NCBI RefSeq assembly: GCF_050529585.1
Contig: NZ_CP172882.1
Location: forward strand, 1,550,001-1,614,000
Length of the DNA stretch: 64,000 nucleotides
From: Enterococcus_D sp050529585
GTDB taxonomy: Bacteria > Bacillota > Bacilli > Lactobacillales > Enterococcaceae
Direction: 5' to 3'
In this document: in pieces, positions 1 to 8,014 of the stretch
Numbering within the stretch: position 1 is the first letter of the stretch
Layout of the letters: every line of letters starts with the position of its first letter
Position numbers and translations under genes: made by a program
Notes under the pieces: generated by a model
Seen by the model: only the letters and a program-made list of their open reading frames with translations
Told to the model about the DNA's origin: nothing
The model's database searches: none

Positions 1-239
1 CAATGACCCGAATTTACCAATGGGAGCCTGTCCGAAGAGGGGTTTATGCTGGAGCAGTCGGCTATTTTACTAGAAATGATCAGGCTGATTTCGCCATTGG
101 TATCCGCACATTGATCGTAAAAGACGGATATGGGTATGTTCAGGCAGGTGCGGGTATCGTTTATGATTCTGAGCCAGTGCTTGAATATCAAGAAACACTG
201 CACAAAGCAAAAGCACTATTGGAGGTGGCGGCAAAATGA
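1..239 (+). CDS. trpE: Anthranilate synthase component I, C-terminal end (partial)
   Basis: Only the last 79 codons lie in the window; the gene begins upstream. Together with TrpG the enzyme converts chorismate and glutamine to anthranilate, the first committed step of tryptophan synthesis. The visible part has the chorismate-binding signature: GAVGYF, then an IRT strand, then YVQAGAGIV near the C-terminus. The stop codon overlaps the trpG start (ATGA), which indicates translational coupling to the glutaminase subunit. The operon promoter and any leader lie outside the window. The family assignment is firm from the conserved motifs and the position at the head of trpGDCFBA. Confidence 0.95.
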   Translation, partial: MTRIYQWEPVRRGVYAGAVGYFTRNDQADFAIGIRTLIVKDGYGYVQAGAGIVYDSEPVLEYQETLHKAKALLEVAAK

Positions 240-823
240 TTCTTTTGGTTGATAATTATGATTCTTTCACATTCAATTTAGTCCAGTTGTTTCCAGAAAA
301 CACGGTTCAAGTCATGCGAAACGATGATCCAAATTTGTTTGACGCTGCCGCGCATGCATCAGGAATCGTCCTTTCCCCTGGCCCTGGTCGACCAGAAGAG
401 GCGGGCCAGATGATGAAAATTGTAGAAGTATTCCAAGCAAGAAAACCGATTTTGGGCATTTGTTTGGGCCATCAAGCAATTGGTATGGCCTATGGGGGTA
501 AAATTGTTCTCGCGCCTCAGGTAATGCATGGAAAGCAATCCACTCTTAATTATCGGAAAACCGGTTTGATGAAAAATTTTACCGGAGAGATGACTGTGAT
601 GCGGTATCACTCGCTCATGATCGATCCACATTCGCTACCACCAGAACTGGAAGTCTTAGCTACCGTAGATAATACGATCATGGCCATTCAGCATCGTGAT
701 AAACCGATTTTTGGGCTGCAATTTCATCCAGAATCATTAGGAACGTCACAGGGTGCCTACTTTATCGAAGCGTTTATCGCAGTAACAAAAAAGGACCAAC
801 AAAGTCAATCATTGGAGGCGTAA
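236..823 (+). CDS. trpG: Anthranilate synthase component II (glutamine amidotransferase)
   Basis: Class I glutamine amidotransferase of 195 aa that supplies ammonia to TrpE. The catalytic triad is visible: nucleophile Cys76 in GICLGHQ, and His164 and Glu166 in FHPES. The oxyanion-hole segment SPGPGRP is at about residues 47-53. Length is typical for a stand-alone TrpG. There is no fusion to TrpD, unlike in enteric bacteria. The start overlaps the trpE stop by four bases, with GGAGGTGG upstream as RBS. This subunit could also serve p-aminobenzoate synthesis as in Bacillus (PabA); no separate pabA is seen here. The context makes the tryptophan role clear. Confidence 0.96.
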   Translation: MILLVDNYDSFTFNLVQLFPENTVQVMRNDDPNLFDAAAHASGIVLSPGPGRPEEAGQMMKIVEVFQARKPILGICLGHQAIGMAYGGKIVLAPQVMHGKQSTLNYRKTGLMKNFTGEMTVMRYHSLMIDPHSLPPELEVLATVDNTIMAIQHRDKPIFGLQFHPESLGTSQGAYFIEAFIAVTKKDQQSQSLEA

Positions 824-827
824 AATC

Positions 828-1877
828 ATGCAAAATATAGTTCCTGAAATGTCTGCACAGCGTCTAACAGAGATCCAGAGTTATTTATTTTCTGGCTATC
901 ACCTGAATTATCAGCAAATGCGGGTATTTGCACAAGGGGTGCTTTCTGGTACCTATACTGACAGTCAATTGGGCGCTGCACTGATGGCGCTAAAGAATAA
1001 GGGTGTCACGTCAGAGGAATTGACTGCATTGGCACAGGTGATGCAAGAACATGCGGTTACAATCCCCTATCAAGGTGATGCGATGGACAATTGTGGCACT
1101 GGTGGGGATCATGCCAATAGTTTCAATATCTCCACAACAACCGCATTTGTTTTAGCTGCTGGCGGTATCACCATGGCCAAACATGGGAATCGAAGTGTTT
1201 CTAGTCGTTCTGGCAGCGCGGATGTTTTAACGAGTCTCGGAATCAACATCTTGGCTGCACCAGAACAAATCGCGGAAATGTTGTCTACGATTGGGATTGC
1301 TTTTTTGTTTGCTCCCTCATTACACCCAGGAATGCAAGCGGTCATGAAAGTCAGACAAGAGTTGGCGACACCGACCATTTTTAATCTACTGGGTCCATTG
1401 ATCAATCCGGTACAGTTGACCACGCAATTGATGGGCACCTATGCTGGGGACACCCTTGCTGATACCGCTCAGAGTTTAGGGGCATTAGGCCGTAAACGAG
1501 GGATGGTCATCCACGGGCATCAAGGGATGGATGAAGCCAACTTAGCCGGTCCTGTCCAAATCAGTTCGTTCCAAGGAACGAATGTCACTCAACTTGTTCT
1601 TGATCCCACGGACTATGGGTTTGTCTCGGCACCTATTCAAGCAATCATTGGTGGGGATGCATCACGCAATGCAGTGATTTTGACAGAAGTCCTACAGAAT
1701 AAGCCTTCTGTTTACCTAGAAACGGTTGTACTAAACGCCGGATTGGGCTTTTATGCCAACGGAACAGTCAATACGTTTTCAGCAGGATTCGAGATGGCTC
1801 GGCACTGTATTGCATCTGGTGCTGCCTATGATAAATTACAGGCGCTGATTTCAGCGACCAACAAACATATTGTCTAA
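828..1877 (+). CDS. trpD: Anthranilate phosphoribosyltransferase
   Basis: Transfers phosphoribose from PRPP to anthranilate, the second step of tryptophan synthesis, in the cytosol. The 349-aa protein has the all-helical N-terminal domain and the PRPP/anthranilate loop DNCGTGGD at about residues 87-94, followed by NIST. KHGNRSVSS and the GPLINP segment, both diagnostic of TrpD, are also present. It starts 4 bases after trpG with GGAGGCG as RBS. Length and motifs are normal for the family. Confidence 0.97.
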   Translation: MQNIVPEMSAQRLTEIQSYLFSGYHLNYQQMRVFAQGVLSGTYTDSQLGAALMALKNKGVTSEELTALAQVMQEHAVTIPYQGDAMDNCGTGGDHANSFNISTTTAFVLAAGGITMAKHGNRSVSSRSGSADVLTSLGINILAAPEQIAEMLSTIGIAFLFAPSLHPGMQAVMKVRQELATPTIFNLLGPLINPVQLTTQLMGTYAGDTLADTAQSLGALGRKRGMVIHGHQGMDEANLAGPVQISSFQGTNVTQLVLDPTDYGFVSAPIQAIIGGDASRNAVILTEVLQNKPSVYLETVVLNAGLGFYANGTVNTFSAGFEMARHCIASGAAYDKLQALISATNKHIV

Positions 1878-1898
1878 TACTTTGACCAAAGGAGAGAT

Positions 1899-2660
1899 AT
1901 GATGGATTTTTTGACCCGTATTTTAACAACTAAAGCTGAAGAAATAGCGAATATGCCTGAAGAGGTTCTGAAGGTGAGCAAATCTAGACCCTCTTTTTTT
2001 CAAATGATACAACACAATCCCCAGCATATGCATTTGATTGGAGAGGTCAAACGTGCTTCTCCGTCTAAGGGTGTGATCAATCAAACGGTCGATTGTGTTG
2101 CGCAGGCAATCGCCTATCAAAAAGCAGGGGTGAGTGCCATATCGGTTTTAACGGATGAACAGTATTTCAACGGCTCAATCGAAGATCTACGCAAAGTCAG
2201 TCAAGTGGTAGATCTTCCTCTACTGTGTAAAGATTTCATTATCAGTCGAAAGCAATTGATTCGGGGAAAAAACGCTGGCGCAAGTATCGTCCTTTTGATT
2301 GTTGCGGCTTTATCTGATCAACAGTTAACTGCTCTATATTTAGATGCCATTGATCTAGGATTGGAAGTCCTTGTAGAAGTGCATAATAAGGAAGAGTTCG
2401 CACGCGCACAAACTTTAGGGGCTAAGATCATAGGTATCAATAACCGGGATTTACGTACCTTCGATGTATCGATCGATGTCAGTGTTCAATTGGCGCCGCA
2501 GGCAAACGATACAGTTTTTATTAGTGAGTCAGGTTTTCAAACGAGTCATGATGTCAAACAAGTCGTACCCTTTTATCATGGCGTATTGGTAGGCGAGACC
2601 TTGATGCGCAGTAGCGATATTTCTAGGACAGTCAAAGAATTGCAGGTGAAACGTCAATGA
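1899..2660 (+). CDS. trpC: Indole-3-glycerol phosphate synthase
   Basis: TIM-barrel enzyme that closes the pyrrole ring of indole-3-glycerol phosphate from CdRP. Visible family motifs are LIGEVKRASPSKG at about residues 45-57 with the catalytic Lys, LLCKDFII, GINNRDL, and the phosphate-binding ISESG near the C-terminus. Length is 253 aa, normal for a monofunctional TrpC. Two ATG codons stand in tandem at 1899 and 1902. GGAG at 1891 is spaced better for 1902, so the true start may be one codon downstream. The stop overlaps the trpF start (ATGA). Confidence 0.96.
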   Translation: MMDFLTRILTTKAEEIANMPEEVLKVSKSRPSFFQMIQHNPQHMHLIGEVKRASPSKGVINQTVDCVAQAIAYQKAGVSAISVLTDEQYFNGSIEDLRKVSQVVDLPLLCKDFIISRKQLIRGKNAGASIVLLIVAALSDQQLTALYLDAIDLGLEVLVEVHNKEEFARAQTLGAKIIGINNRDLRTFDVSIDVSVQLAPQANDTVFISESGFQTSHDVKQVVPFYHGVLVGETLMRSSDISRTVKELQVKRQ

Positions 2661-3319
2661 CGAAAGTCAAAATTTGCGGTTTGACGCAAGAAACCCATGT
2701 TGCAGCGGCTGTTGCGGCAGGTGCGGATTATCTCGGTTTTGTTTTTGCCAATAGTCGTCGTTTTATTACGGCTGATGCAGCCAAAAAAATCACCACACGT
2801 GTACCAGCTGCGATCCATAAAGTAGGCGTTTTTGTCCAACCAACATTTATCGATATAAAACACACATGTGACATCGTTGGCTTATCGCATATTCAATTGC
2901 ACGGCACCATTACACCTTCTGTTCAACAAGCGCTCGAAAAAGGTGCCTTTCAACAGTTAGATGTATCGGTGATCCAAGCCTTCAATGGGGAGGCGCTTGA
3001 CTTGAAGGAAAAATTGCAGTCGTCGTTAGCAGATTTTATTCTATTAGATGCGCCAGCGGACACGACAGCTTACGCTGGTGGCAATGGTCAGACCTTTAAC
3101 TGGCATATAGCGGCAAAAGAACATACTGTCAGCAAGCCACTATTCGTCGCAGGTGGATTGAACTTAACAAATGTCCAGCAAGCAATCACGTGTTTTACTC
3201 CGTATGCTGTCGATATCTCTAGCGGGGTCGAGACGAATGGGACAAAAGACAGTGCAAAAATCACCGCGTTCATACAAAAAGTAAAGGAGTTGTCAATCAA
3301 TGAAACAACCAACGAGTAA
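2657..3319 (+). CDS. trpF: Phosphoribosylanthranilate isomerase
   Basis: Amadori rearrangement of PRA to CdRP in tryptophan synthesis. This is a 220-aa TIM barrel with the N-terminal catalytic cysteine in KICGLT (Cys7), the GADYLGFVF strand, a general-acid Asp in FILLDAP, and the phosphate-binding FVAGGLN. It is coupled to trpC by an ATGA overlap. Its last 20 bases overlap the start of trpB, so all genes from trpC to trpA are tightly packed. Confidence 0.95.
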   Translation: MTKVKICGLTQETHVAAAVAAGADYLGFVFANSRRFITADAAKKITTRVPAAIHKVGVFVQPTFIDIKHTCDIVGLSHIQLHGTITPSVQQALEKGAFQQLDVSVIQAFNGEALDLKEKLQSSLADFILLDAPADTTAYAGGNGQTFNWHIAAKEHTVSKPLFVAGGLNLTNVQQAITCFTPYAVDISSGVETNGTKDSAKITAFIQKVKELSINETTNE

Positions 3320-4493
3320 AGGTTTTTTTGGTCTTTTTGGCGGTCAATTCGTACCAGAAACATTAATGTATGCTGTTCAACAATTAGAAGCCACCTATCG
3401 AGAGGCGCAACAAGACATAGTATTTCAAGAGACACTGTCAAATTATCTGCGAAATTATGTTGGAAGACAAACGCCGCTATATTTTGCTGAAAATCTGACA
3501 AATGTATTGGGCGGCGCCAAAATTTATCTTAAAAGAGAAGACTTGAACCATACAGGGGCCCATAAAATCAATAATGCATTAGGGCAAGTGTTATTGGCTA
3601 AACGAATGGGCAAACAAAAAGTTGTTGCGGAAACCGGCGCTGGTCAACATGGTGTCGCTACTGCCACAGCGGCTGCACTTTTTGGGATGGACTGCACGAT
3701 CTTTATGGGGGCCGTTGATGTAAAACGACAAGCACTGAATGTTTTTCGGATGGAATTATTAGGCGCTAAAGTTATCTCAGTTACATCTGGTAATCAAACT
3801 TTAAAAGATGCTGTCAATGAAGCGCTGCGTTACTGGGTAGCAACAGTTGAAGATACCCATTATGTCATGGGCTCTGTCTTAGGTCCGCATCCTTTTCCAG
3901 AAATCGTCCGCGATTTTCAAAGTGTCATCGGTAAAGAGACCCGACAACAGATTTTGGCCGAAGAAGGGCGTTTGCCTGACCTCGTGCTAGCCTGCGTTGG
4001 GGGCGGCAGCAATGCGATGGGGATGTTTTACCCCTTTGTCGATGATCCTTCTGTCCAATTGGTTGGTGTTGAAGCAGCAGGGATGGGTGTGGAAACGACT
4101 GAACATGCTGCAACTTTAACAAAAGGGACTGTAGGTATTCTTCATGGTGCTAGAATGCATTTGTTACAAGATGACGATGGTCAAGTGATCGAACCTTATT
4201 CGATTTCAGCTGGACTGGATTATCCAGGGGTTGGACCTGAACATTCTTACTTAAAAGAATTAAAAAGAGCGACATATCAAGCAATCGATGACCAAGAAGC
4301 TGTCTCGGCTTTCTATCAGCTATCCCGTACAGAAGGAATCATTCCGGCGCTAGAAAGTGCCCATGCGATTGCGCAAGCCATCAAAGTAGCGCCGTCTATG
4401 GCGAAAGACCAGTTACTAGTGGTTTGTTTATCAGGAAGAGGCGATAAAGATGTTCAACAAATCAAAGAACGTGAAGAAGGGCAGGGGATCTAA
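3300..4493 (+). CDS. trpB: Tryptophan synthase beta chain
   Basis: PLP enzyme that condenses indole with serine to give tryptophan, in the alpha2beta2 complex with TrpA. The PLP lysine is Lys89 in HTGAHKINNALG, and the phosphate-binding GGGSNAMG lies at about residues 231-238. The protein is 397 aa, the usual length of the TrpB1 type that partners TrpA. The start lies inside trpF, with AAGGAG ten bases upstream of the ATG. The next gene is trpA, whose ATG follows the trpB stop by one base, as expected for the two subunits. Confidence 0.97.
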   Translation: MKQPTSKGFFGLFGGQFVPETLMYAVQQLEATYREAQQDIVFQETLSNYLRNYVGRQTPLYFAENLTNVLGGAKIYLKREDLNHTGAHKINNALGQVLLAKRMGKQKVVAETGAGQHGVATATAAALFGMDCTIFMGAVDVKRQALNVFRMELLGAKVISVTSGNQTLKDAVNEALRYWVATVEDTHYVMGSVLGPHPFPEIVRDFQSVIGKETRQQILAEEGRLPDLVLACVGGGSNAMGMFYPFVDDPSVQLVGVEAAGMGVETTEHAATLTKGTVGILHGARMHLLQDDDGQVIEPYSISAGLDYPGVGPEHSYLKELKRATYQAIDDQEAVSAFYQLSRTEGIIPALESAHAIAQAIKVAPSMAKDQLLVVCLSGRGDKDVQQIKEREEGQGI

Positions 4494-4494
4494 G

Positions 4495-5259
4495 ATGACA
4501 AAATCATCATTTACGACATATATGCAGCAACAAGCTGCAGAAAAAACTATTTTTGTTCCTTATCTCATGGCCGGAGCCAATGGATTGTCTCGACTGCAAG
4601 CAGAAATCGACTTGATGGCTGAATATGGGGCAACAGCGATTGAAATCGGGATTCCTTTTTCTGATCCGGTGGCAGATGGACCGATTATCCAACAAGCTGG
4701 TATGCAAGCACGCATGAATGGCACGACTTTTAAAACAATCGTGGACACACTACAACAATTAGAAACTGAGATTCCCCTGATCCTTATGGGTTACGCAAAT
4801 TCGTTCTTTCATTATGGTTTCCCGGCTTTGGTTGCTGCACTTGAAGGAACCGCAGTCAAAGCATTGATTATTCCCGATTTGCCTTATGAGCATCGTGATT
4901 TGGTCACAGCAATTTTGGAATCATCAGACCTTGCTTTGATTACATTGGTCTCCCTCACAAGTCCTTTAACTAGAATCAAAGAGTTGACCAAAGAAGCAGA
5001 TGGCTTTGTTTATGCAGTCACAGTGAATGGTGTCACTGGCAAAGGAACGTCATTTTCAGAGACATTAGATGCCCATTTACAAACAGTGGTACAAATCAGT
5101 CCGATTCCAGTGCTGGCAGGATTTGGTATTCGTTCAGCCGCTGACGTCAAAAGATTCAGTCAAATATGTGACGGTGTAGTCATTGGCTCAGCAATCGTTG
5201 CTGCTTTAAATCATTCTTTCACTGAAGCTGAGAATGTACTGAAATCATTGGTCAAATAA
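4495..5259 (+). CDS. trpA: Tryptophan synthase alpha chain
   Basis: Cleaves indole-3-glycerol phosphate to indole and glyceraldehyde-3-phosphate and channels indole to TrpB. The 254-aa TIM barrel has the catalytic pair Glu50 (AIEIGIPFSDP) and Asp61 (ADGPIIQ), with VYAVTVNGVTG and GFGIRSA further on. I chose ATG 4495, one base after the trpB stop, because the homologous sequence begins at MTKSSFTTYM. The longer in-frame start at 4450 would add 15 residues encoded inside trpB. It is the last gene of the operon and a strong terminator follows. Confidence 0.96.
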   Translation: MTKSSFTTYMQQQAAEKTIFVPYLMAGANGLSRLQAEIDLMAEYGATAIEIGIPFSDPVADGPIIQQAGMQARMNGTTFKTIVDTLQQLETEIPLILMGYANSFFHYGFPALVAALEGTAVKALIIPDLPYEHRDLVTAILESSDLALITLVSLTSPLTRIKELTKEADGFVYAVTVNGVTGKGTSFSETLDAHLQTVVQISPIPVLAGFGIRSAADVKRFSQICDGVVIGSAIVAALNHSFTEAENVLKSLVK

Positions 5260-5302
5260 AAAAGAATGGGGAAACGATCAATGATCATCTCCTCATTCTT
5301 TT
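5258..5302. terminator. Bidirectional terminator between trpA and the UreI-like gene
   Basis: Inverted repeat AAAGAATGGGGA / TCCTCATTCTTT with one G-U pair, flanked by A- and T-runs on both sides. It ends the trp operon on the plus strand. It also overlaps the 3' end of the convergent gene at 5301-5789, which it can terminate as well. Confidence 0.88.
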
Positions 5303-5789
5303 ATGCGTACAAGCCAGTCAACATAAGTATACCTGGCAGCCATGTAGTAAAGATGCCGCAAACAATCGCAAAATAGTGGATCGATTTGCCAAAATTGATT
5401 TTGACAACCGAATCTAAGAAACCGCAAAACCAAAGGCAGCCCCAAATCAACCAAATAAGCGCAAACACCCAATCATGTTCCCATTGCCAGCTGATCCATG
5501 CAAAAGGAATCGTATTGATGGCGACAAAAAGCGCATAAATACCATAAATACGCATATCTAAATCGAACAGATACAAGACACCCACTAATAAATAGGTAAA
5601 AGCAAATAAAAAGCCAGTTCCTGCTTCATAATAAGCTCCTTGTAGCATGTAGAGTATATTAATGATGAATGATAACGAGCCAGTAAATAAATTAATCAAA
5701 GATAATGACCGATGATCAATGTCCAACAAACTGCCCCAACCATTGATTATTAAGGTTATACCTACGAAAAACAGTCCAATGCCTAACAT
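5301..5789 (-). CDS. AmiS/UreI family channel (urea/amide channel-like)
   Basis: The 162-aa protein is almost entirely hydrophobic, with six predicted membrane segments. It resembles the proton-gated urea channel UreI and amide transporter AmiS family: N-terminal MLGIGLFFVGITLIINGW, then FTGSLSFIIN, TGFLFAFTYLL, the conserved LFVAINTIPFAWIS, and WLIWGCLWF. In Helicobacter UreI admits urea to cytoplasmic urease. Here no urease or amidase gene lies nearby, so the substrate cannot be stated. The start has a good RBS (AAAGGAGG, 6 bases upstream). An XRE regulator precedes it by about 90 bases on the same strand and may share its transcript. Confidence 0.75.
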   Translation of the reverse strand: MLGIGLFFVGITLIINGWGSLLDIDHRSLSLINLFTGSLSFIINILYMLQGAYYEAGTGFLFAFTYLLVGVLYLFDLDMRIYGIYALFVAINTIPFAWISWQWEHDWVFALIWLIWGCLWFCGFLDSVVKINFGKSIHYFAIVCGIFTTWLPGILMLTGLYA

Positions 5790-5879
5790 AAAAATCCTCC
5801 TTTATTCTGAATATAGAATAACAAAGTTTAGGATATTTGAAAAGCACACCAAAATAAATTTCATTTTTTATAAAAAAAA

Positions 5880-6224
5880 TTACTGTTTTTCATTTTTTTT
5901 GCGTTTTAATTTGATAAAATCAATATAATCAAGAATATCGGCAATTTCTTCTTCGGACATTGATTCATCGACCATACTGGCTATCTTTTGTTGTTTTTTG
6001 TTTAAATCATCAGAAGAATAATAAACAGGTTCTCCAATCAGCAATGTCAGCGGGACAGAAAGGGCATCTGCTAATTTTTTGGCGGTATCGATATGGGGCG
6101 TCATTCGCTTACCGTTTTCAAAACGCGAAATCTGGGCTGCACTTACACCAGATTTAAGCGCCAACTGATTGACGCCAAGCTGTTTCTCTTCACGGAATTT
6201 TTTTAGATTTTCGCCAAAACTCAT
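5880..6224 (-). CDS. XRE-family helix-turn-helix regulator
   Basis: Small DNA-binding protein of 114 aa. The N-terminal HTH_3 domain covers about residues 5-60: FGENLKKFREEK, the turn VSAAQISRFENGKR, then DTAKKLADALSVPL. The C-terminal tail is acidic then lysine-rich and may mediate oligomerisation. I chose ATG 6224 because GAGGAAC lies just upstream and the HTH domain begins there; longer in-frame starts lack an RBS. It is divergent from the LexA-domain gene at 6425 across a 200-bp region holding two inverted repeats. It may regulate itself, that gene or the downstream UreI-like gene. Its target is not known. Confidence 0.85.
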   Translation of the reverse strand: MSFGENLKKFREEKQLGVNQLALKSGVSAAQISRFENGKRMTPHIDTAKKLADALSVPLTLLIGEPVYYSSDDLNKKQQKIASMVDESMSEEEIADILDYIDFIKLKRKKNEKQ

Positions 6225-6315
6225 GTATGTTCCTCGTTTCATTCGTTTGTTAATTTTATGATACGGTCTAAAGATTTGAAATGCGATGAAAACTATAGCC
6301 GAAAAGAAAAAACTG

Positions 6316-6350
6316 TTGTTCACTGGTAATAATTGCTTTATACTATTACC
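6316..6350 (+). promoter_or_regulatory. Promoter with overlapping inverted repeat
   Basis: TTGTTC (6316-6321), 17 bases, TATACT (6339-6344), reading toward the LexA-domain gene. A 7-bp inverted repeat, GGTAATA (6325-6331) and TATTACC (6344-6350), brackets the spacer and -10 region. It is a plausible operator for one of the two divergent regulators. Confidence 0.5.
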
Positions 6351-6393
6351 CAAAGGCAATAAAATATTCAAGATAAGTAAGTTTATGGTTCAC

Positions 6394-6408
6394 GCAAGAC
6401 TATCTTGC
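6394..6408 (+). promoter_or_regulatory. Perfect palindrome upstream of the LexA-domain gene
   Basis: GCAAGACTATCTTGC is a perfect 6-bp inverted repeat with a 3-base centre, located 17 bases before the start codon at 6425. A related half-site, CAAGATA, lies near 6369. It differs from the Gram-positive SOS box. It could be the binding site of the LexA-domain protein itself (autoregulation); this is inference. Confidence 0.45.
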
Positions 6409-6424
6409 AGAAAGGGGACACTAA

Positions 6425-6688
6425 ATGTTACGAAGAGATCGAATTATTGTGTTTATTGATACGTACATGCGAGAGCAAGGTTGTTCGCCTACCGTTAGAG
6501 AAATCTGTGCCAGTGAAGGAATCAAAACGACCTCATTGATCCACCGCCATTTGGTACGAATGGAGAAAAGAGGACTGATTTATCGAGAGCGCCGTTTTAA
6601 ATCTCGTGGCCTACACTTCACTGATAAAGGCCGCGCCTATGTATCAGAAATCAAAGAGGCAGAATTAGTGACAGCCAAAGCTGAGTGA
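6425..6688 (+). CDS. Solitary LexA-type winged-helix DNA-binding protein
   Basis: The 87-aa protein consists of little more than the LexA N-terminal DNA-binding domain. Residues 1-66 follow its plan: RDRIIVFIDTYMREQGCSPTVREIC, then a recognition-helix region with TTSLIHRHLVRMEKRGLI, then a wing with RGLHFT. The S24 self-cleavage peptidase domain of true LexA (about 200 aa) is absent, with no Ala-Gly cleavage site and no Ser/Lys dyad. It therefore cannot respond to RecA by autoproteolysis. Similar domain-only proteins are known from phages and mobile elements. RBS GAAAGGGG precedes ATG 6425. A perfect palindrome lies in its leader, and a strong terminator follows. Target genes are unknown. Confidence 0.8.
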   Translation: MLRRDRIIVFIDTYMREQGCSPTVREICASEGIKTTSLIHRHLVRMEKRGLIYRERRFKSRGLHFTDKGRAYVSEIKEAELVTAKAE

Positions 6689-6711
6689 AGGGCTATCAGC
6701 ACAGTCTATGA

Positions 6712-6748
6712 CCAAAATAAAAAAGCCAAAAAGGCTTTTTTATTTTGG
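6712..6748. terminator. Bidirectional terminator
   Basis: Perfect 16-bp stem (CCAAAATAAAAAAGCC and its complement) with a 5-A loop. The stem supplies the U-tract in both directions. It separates the convergent LexA-domain and nuclease genes and overlaps the last codons of the nuclease gene. Confidence 0.92.
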
Positions 6749-7696
6749 TGCACGGTAGCCAGCAGCTTTTGCTTCAGCTATCGTTTTAAACCATTCTTTA
6801 GGATTGGTCGTGTCCTCATAATAGGCGGAACCTGGCAGATGATAGATCCCGCTTTTAGACCCTTTGATCAGACCATTGCCTTGCTGATCTACATAAGTGA
6901 CTTGATCAGCTGAGGATTCAGCATACTCAGTGCTATCAGAAATAGCTGTCTTCGTACGCGTCGTATCTGTGTTGGACTTACTTGTTGATTGAGATAGGCG
7001 ACTTGTTCCATCCTGATAATTGATCGTGACACCATCTTGGATATTGAAGATATAAATATTGAATTGAATCGTCTCATCGCCGATAGACTGAGCTTGCATG
7101 TGCACACCATGAGCAACCAATTCGTCCCCACGGTAAATCGGGGTGACTGCATAACGGACATAATGGTCGGCATCTTGTTTCAGATAATGATTGATATCCA
7201 TCTCAAACCGCAACATCTCAGGGTTATTTAATTGACTAGTACCCGTGATCAAGTTTTTCCAATTGGCATTTTCACCAGCTAAAGCAAAACCAATCAAATG
7301 GGTACGATTATAGAGGTAACTGCCACTGGGCAACTCTTTACTATGCCAGCCAGTCGGTTTGACACTTGAAATATCCCCGCGTTTTTCAGTAGGCATCAAT
7401 GACTGATTCAGCATAGCTTCAGCTGATGTTGCTCGGTTAAGTGTATCTAATTCCCCATAACGCGCCCAAGCTCCATCTTTGATAGACAGTTGTGCCTCAG
7501 AAAAAGTCGGTTGATTATGGTTGACTTCGATCGTCTGTGTGCCATCGTATGACAATCTCGCCAGTTCTGACTCAGAGGCACTGATTGTGGGTTGGGCTTC
7601 TTCAGAAGGCGAGAAGAAGGTTTGTTGTCCCCAAAGTGCCAAACCAATCATCCCAATCACAATCAAACTGCCAATAGTACGTTTCTTTTTTTTCAT
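6740..7696 (-). CDS. Secreted/membrane-anchored DNA/RNA non-specific endonuclease (EndA-like)
   Basis: The 318-aa protein starts with MKKKKRTIG and one hydrophobic segment (about residues 7-24), so it is exported or anchored. The nuclease core covers about residues 60-215. It has the catalytic-site sequence YNRTHLIGFALAGENAN followed by NLITGTSQLNN, as in pneumococcal EndA and other DNA-entry nucleases with a beta-beta-alpha-metal fold. A serine/threonine-rich linker leads to a C-terminal repeat-like motif (GLIKGSKSGIYHLPGSAYY, then WFKTIAEAKAAGYR) found in several Gram-positive extracellular nucleases. I chose ATG 7696, which has AAAGGATA upstream. Likely roles are DNA degradation for nutrition, or DNA processing during competence. 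Confidence 0.85.
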   Translation of the reverse strand: MKKKKRTIGSLIVIGMIGLALWGQQTFFSPSEEAQPTISASESELARLSYDGTQTIEVNHNQPTFSEAQLSIKDGAWARYGELDTLNRATSAEAMLNQSLMPTEKRGDISSVKPTGWHSKELPSGSYLYNRTHLIGFALAGENANWKNLITGTSQLNNPEMLRFEMDINHYLKQDADHYVRYAVTPIYRGDELVAHGVHMQAQSIGDETIQFNIYIFNIQDGVTINYQDGTSRLSQSTSKSNTDTTRTKTAISDSTEYAESSADQVTYVDQQGNGLIKGSKSGIYHLPGSAYYEDTTNPKEWFKTIAEAKAAGYRAPK

Positions 7697-8014
7697 ATCG
7701 CTATCCTTTTCTTTTTTGTTTAACCTTGGTTTATTATATAACAAATCCGGATGAGTTCAAGCAAAACATTGATAGCTGTTATTATTCAATGGATATAAAA
7801 AAATTATCGAAAATGATTTTTGTTGCTTATAAAAATTAGTTGCGCTAGGATTACATAAAAGACCAGTCATTCATCTTTTAGATTGACTTTGTTCTTGGGC
7901 ATTTCATCCATGCACAAAAAGCAATATAGGTCATAACAATGCGTCTTAGAGATAGACTAGAGATTTTTCAGATGATACATGCCAAGCAAACCCACTAAGA
8001 AGGAGATGGTAACA
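7697..8014. other. Divergent intergenic region, nuclease / mgtE
   Basis: This 318-bp AT-rich region must hold the promoters of both divergent genes. A plausible mgtE promoter is TTGCTT-17-TAGGAT in the left half. I looked for a Mg2+-sensing M-box leader in front of mgtE and found neither its conserved blocks nor a terminator, so magnesium control at RNA level is not supported here. Confidence 0.4.

Noticed and set aside
4450..4494. Longer N-terminus for TrpA
   Set aside because: It would be encoded inside trpB and has no family counterpart; ATG 4495 fits homologues.
7697..8014. M-box magnesium riboswitch before mgtE
   Set aside because: The conserved M-box blocks and a terminator are missing, and the space is short.
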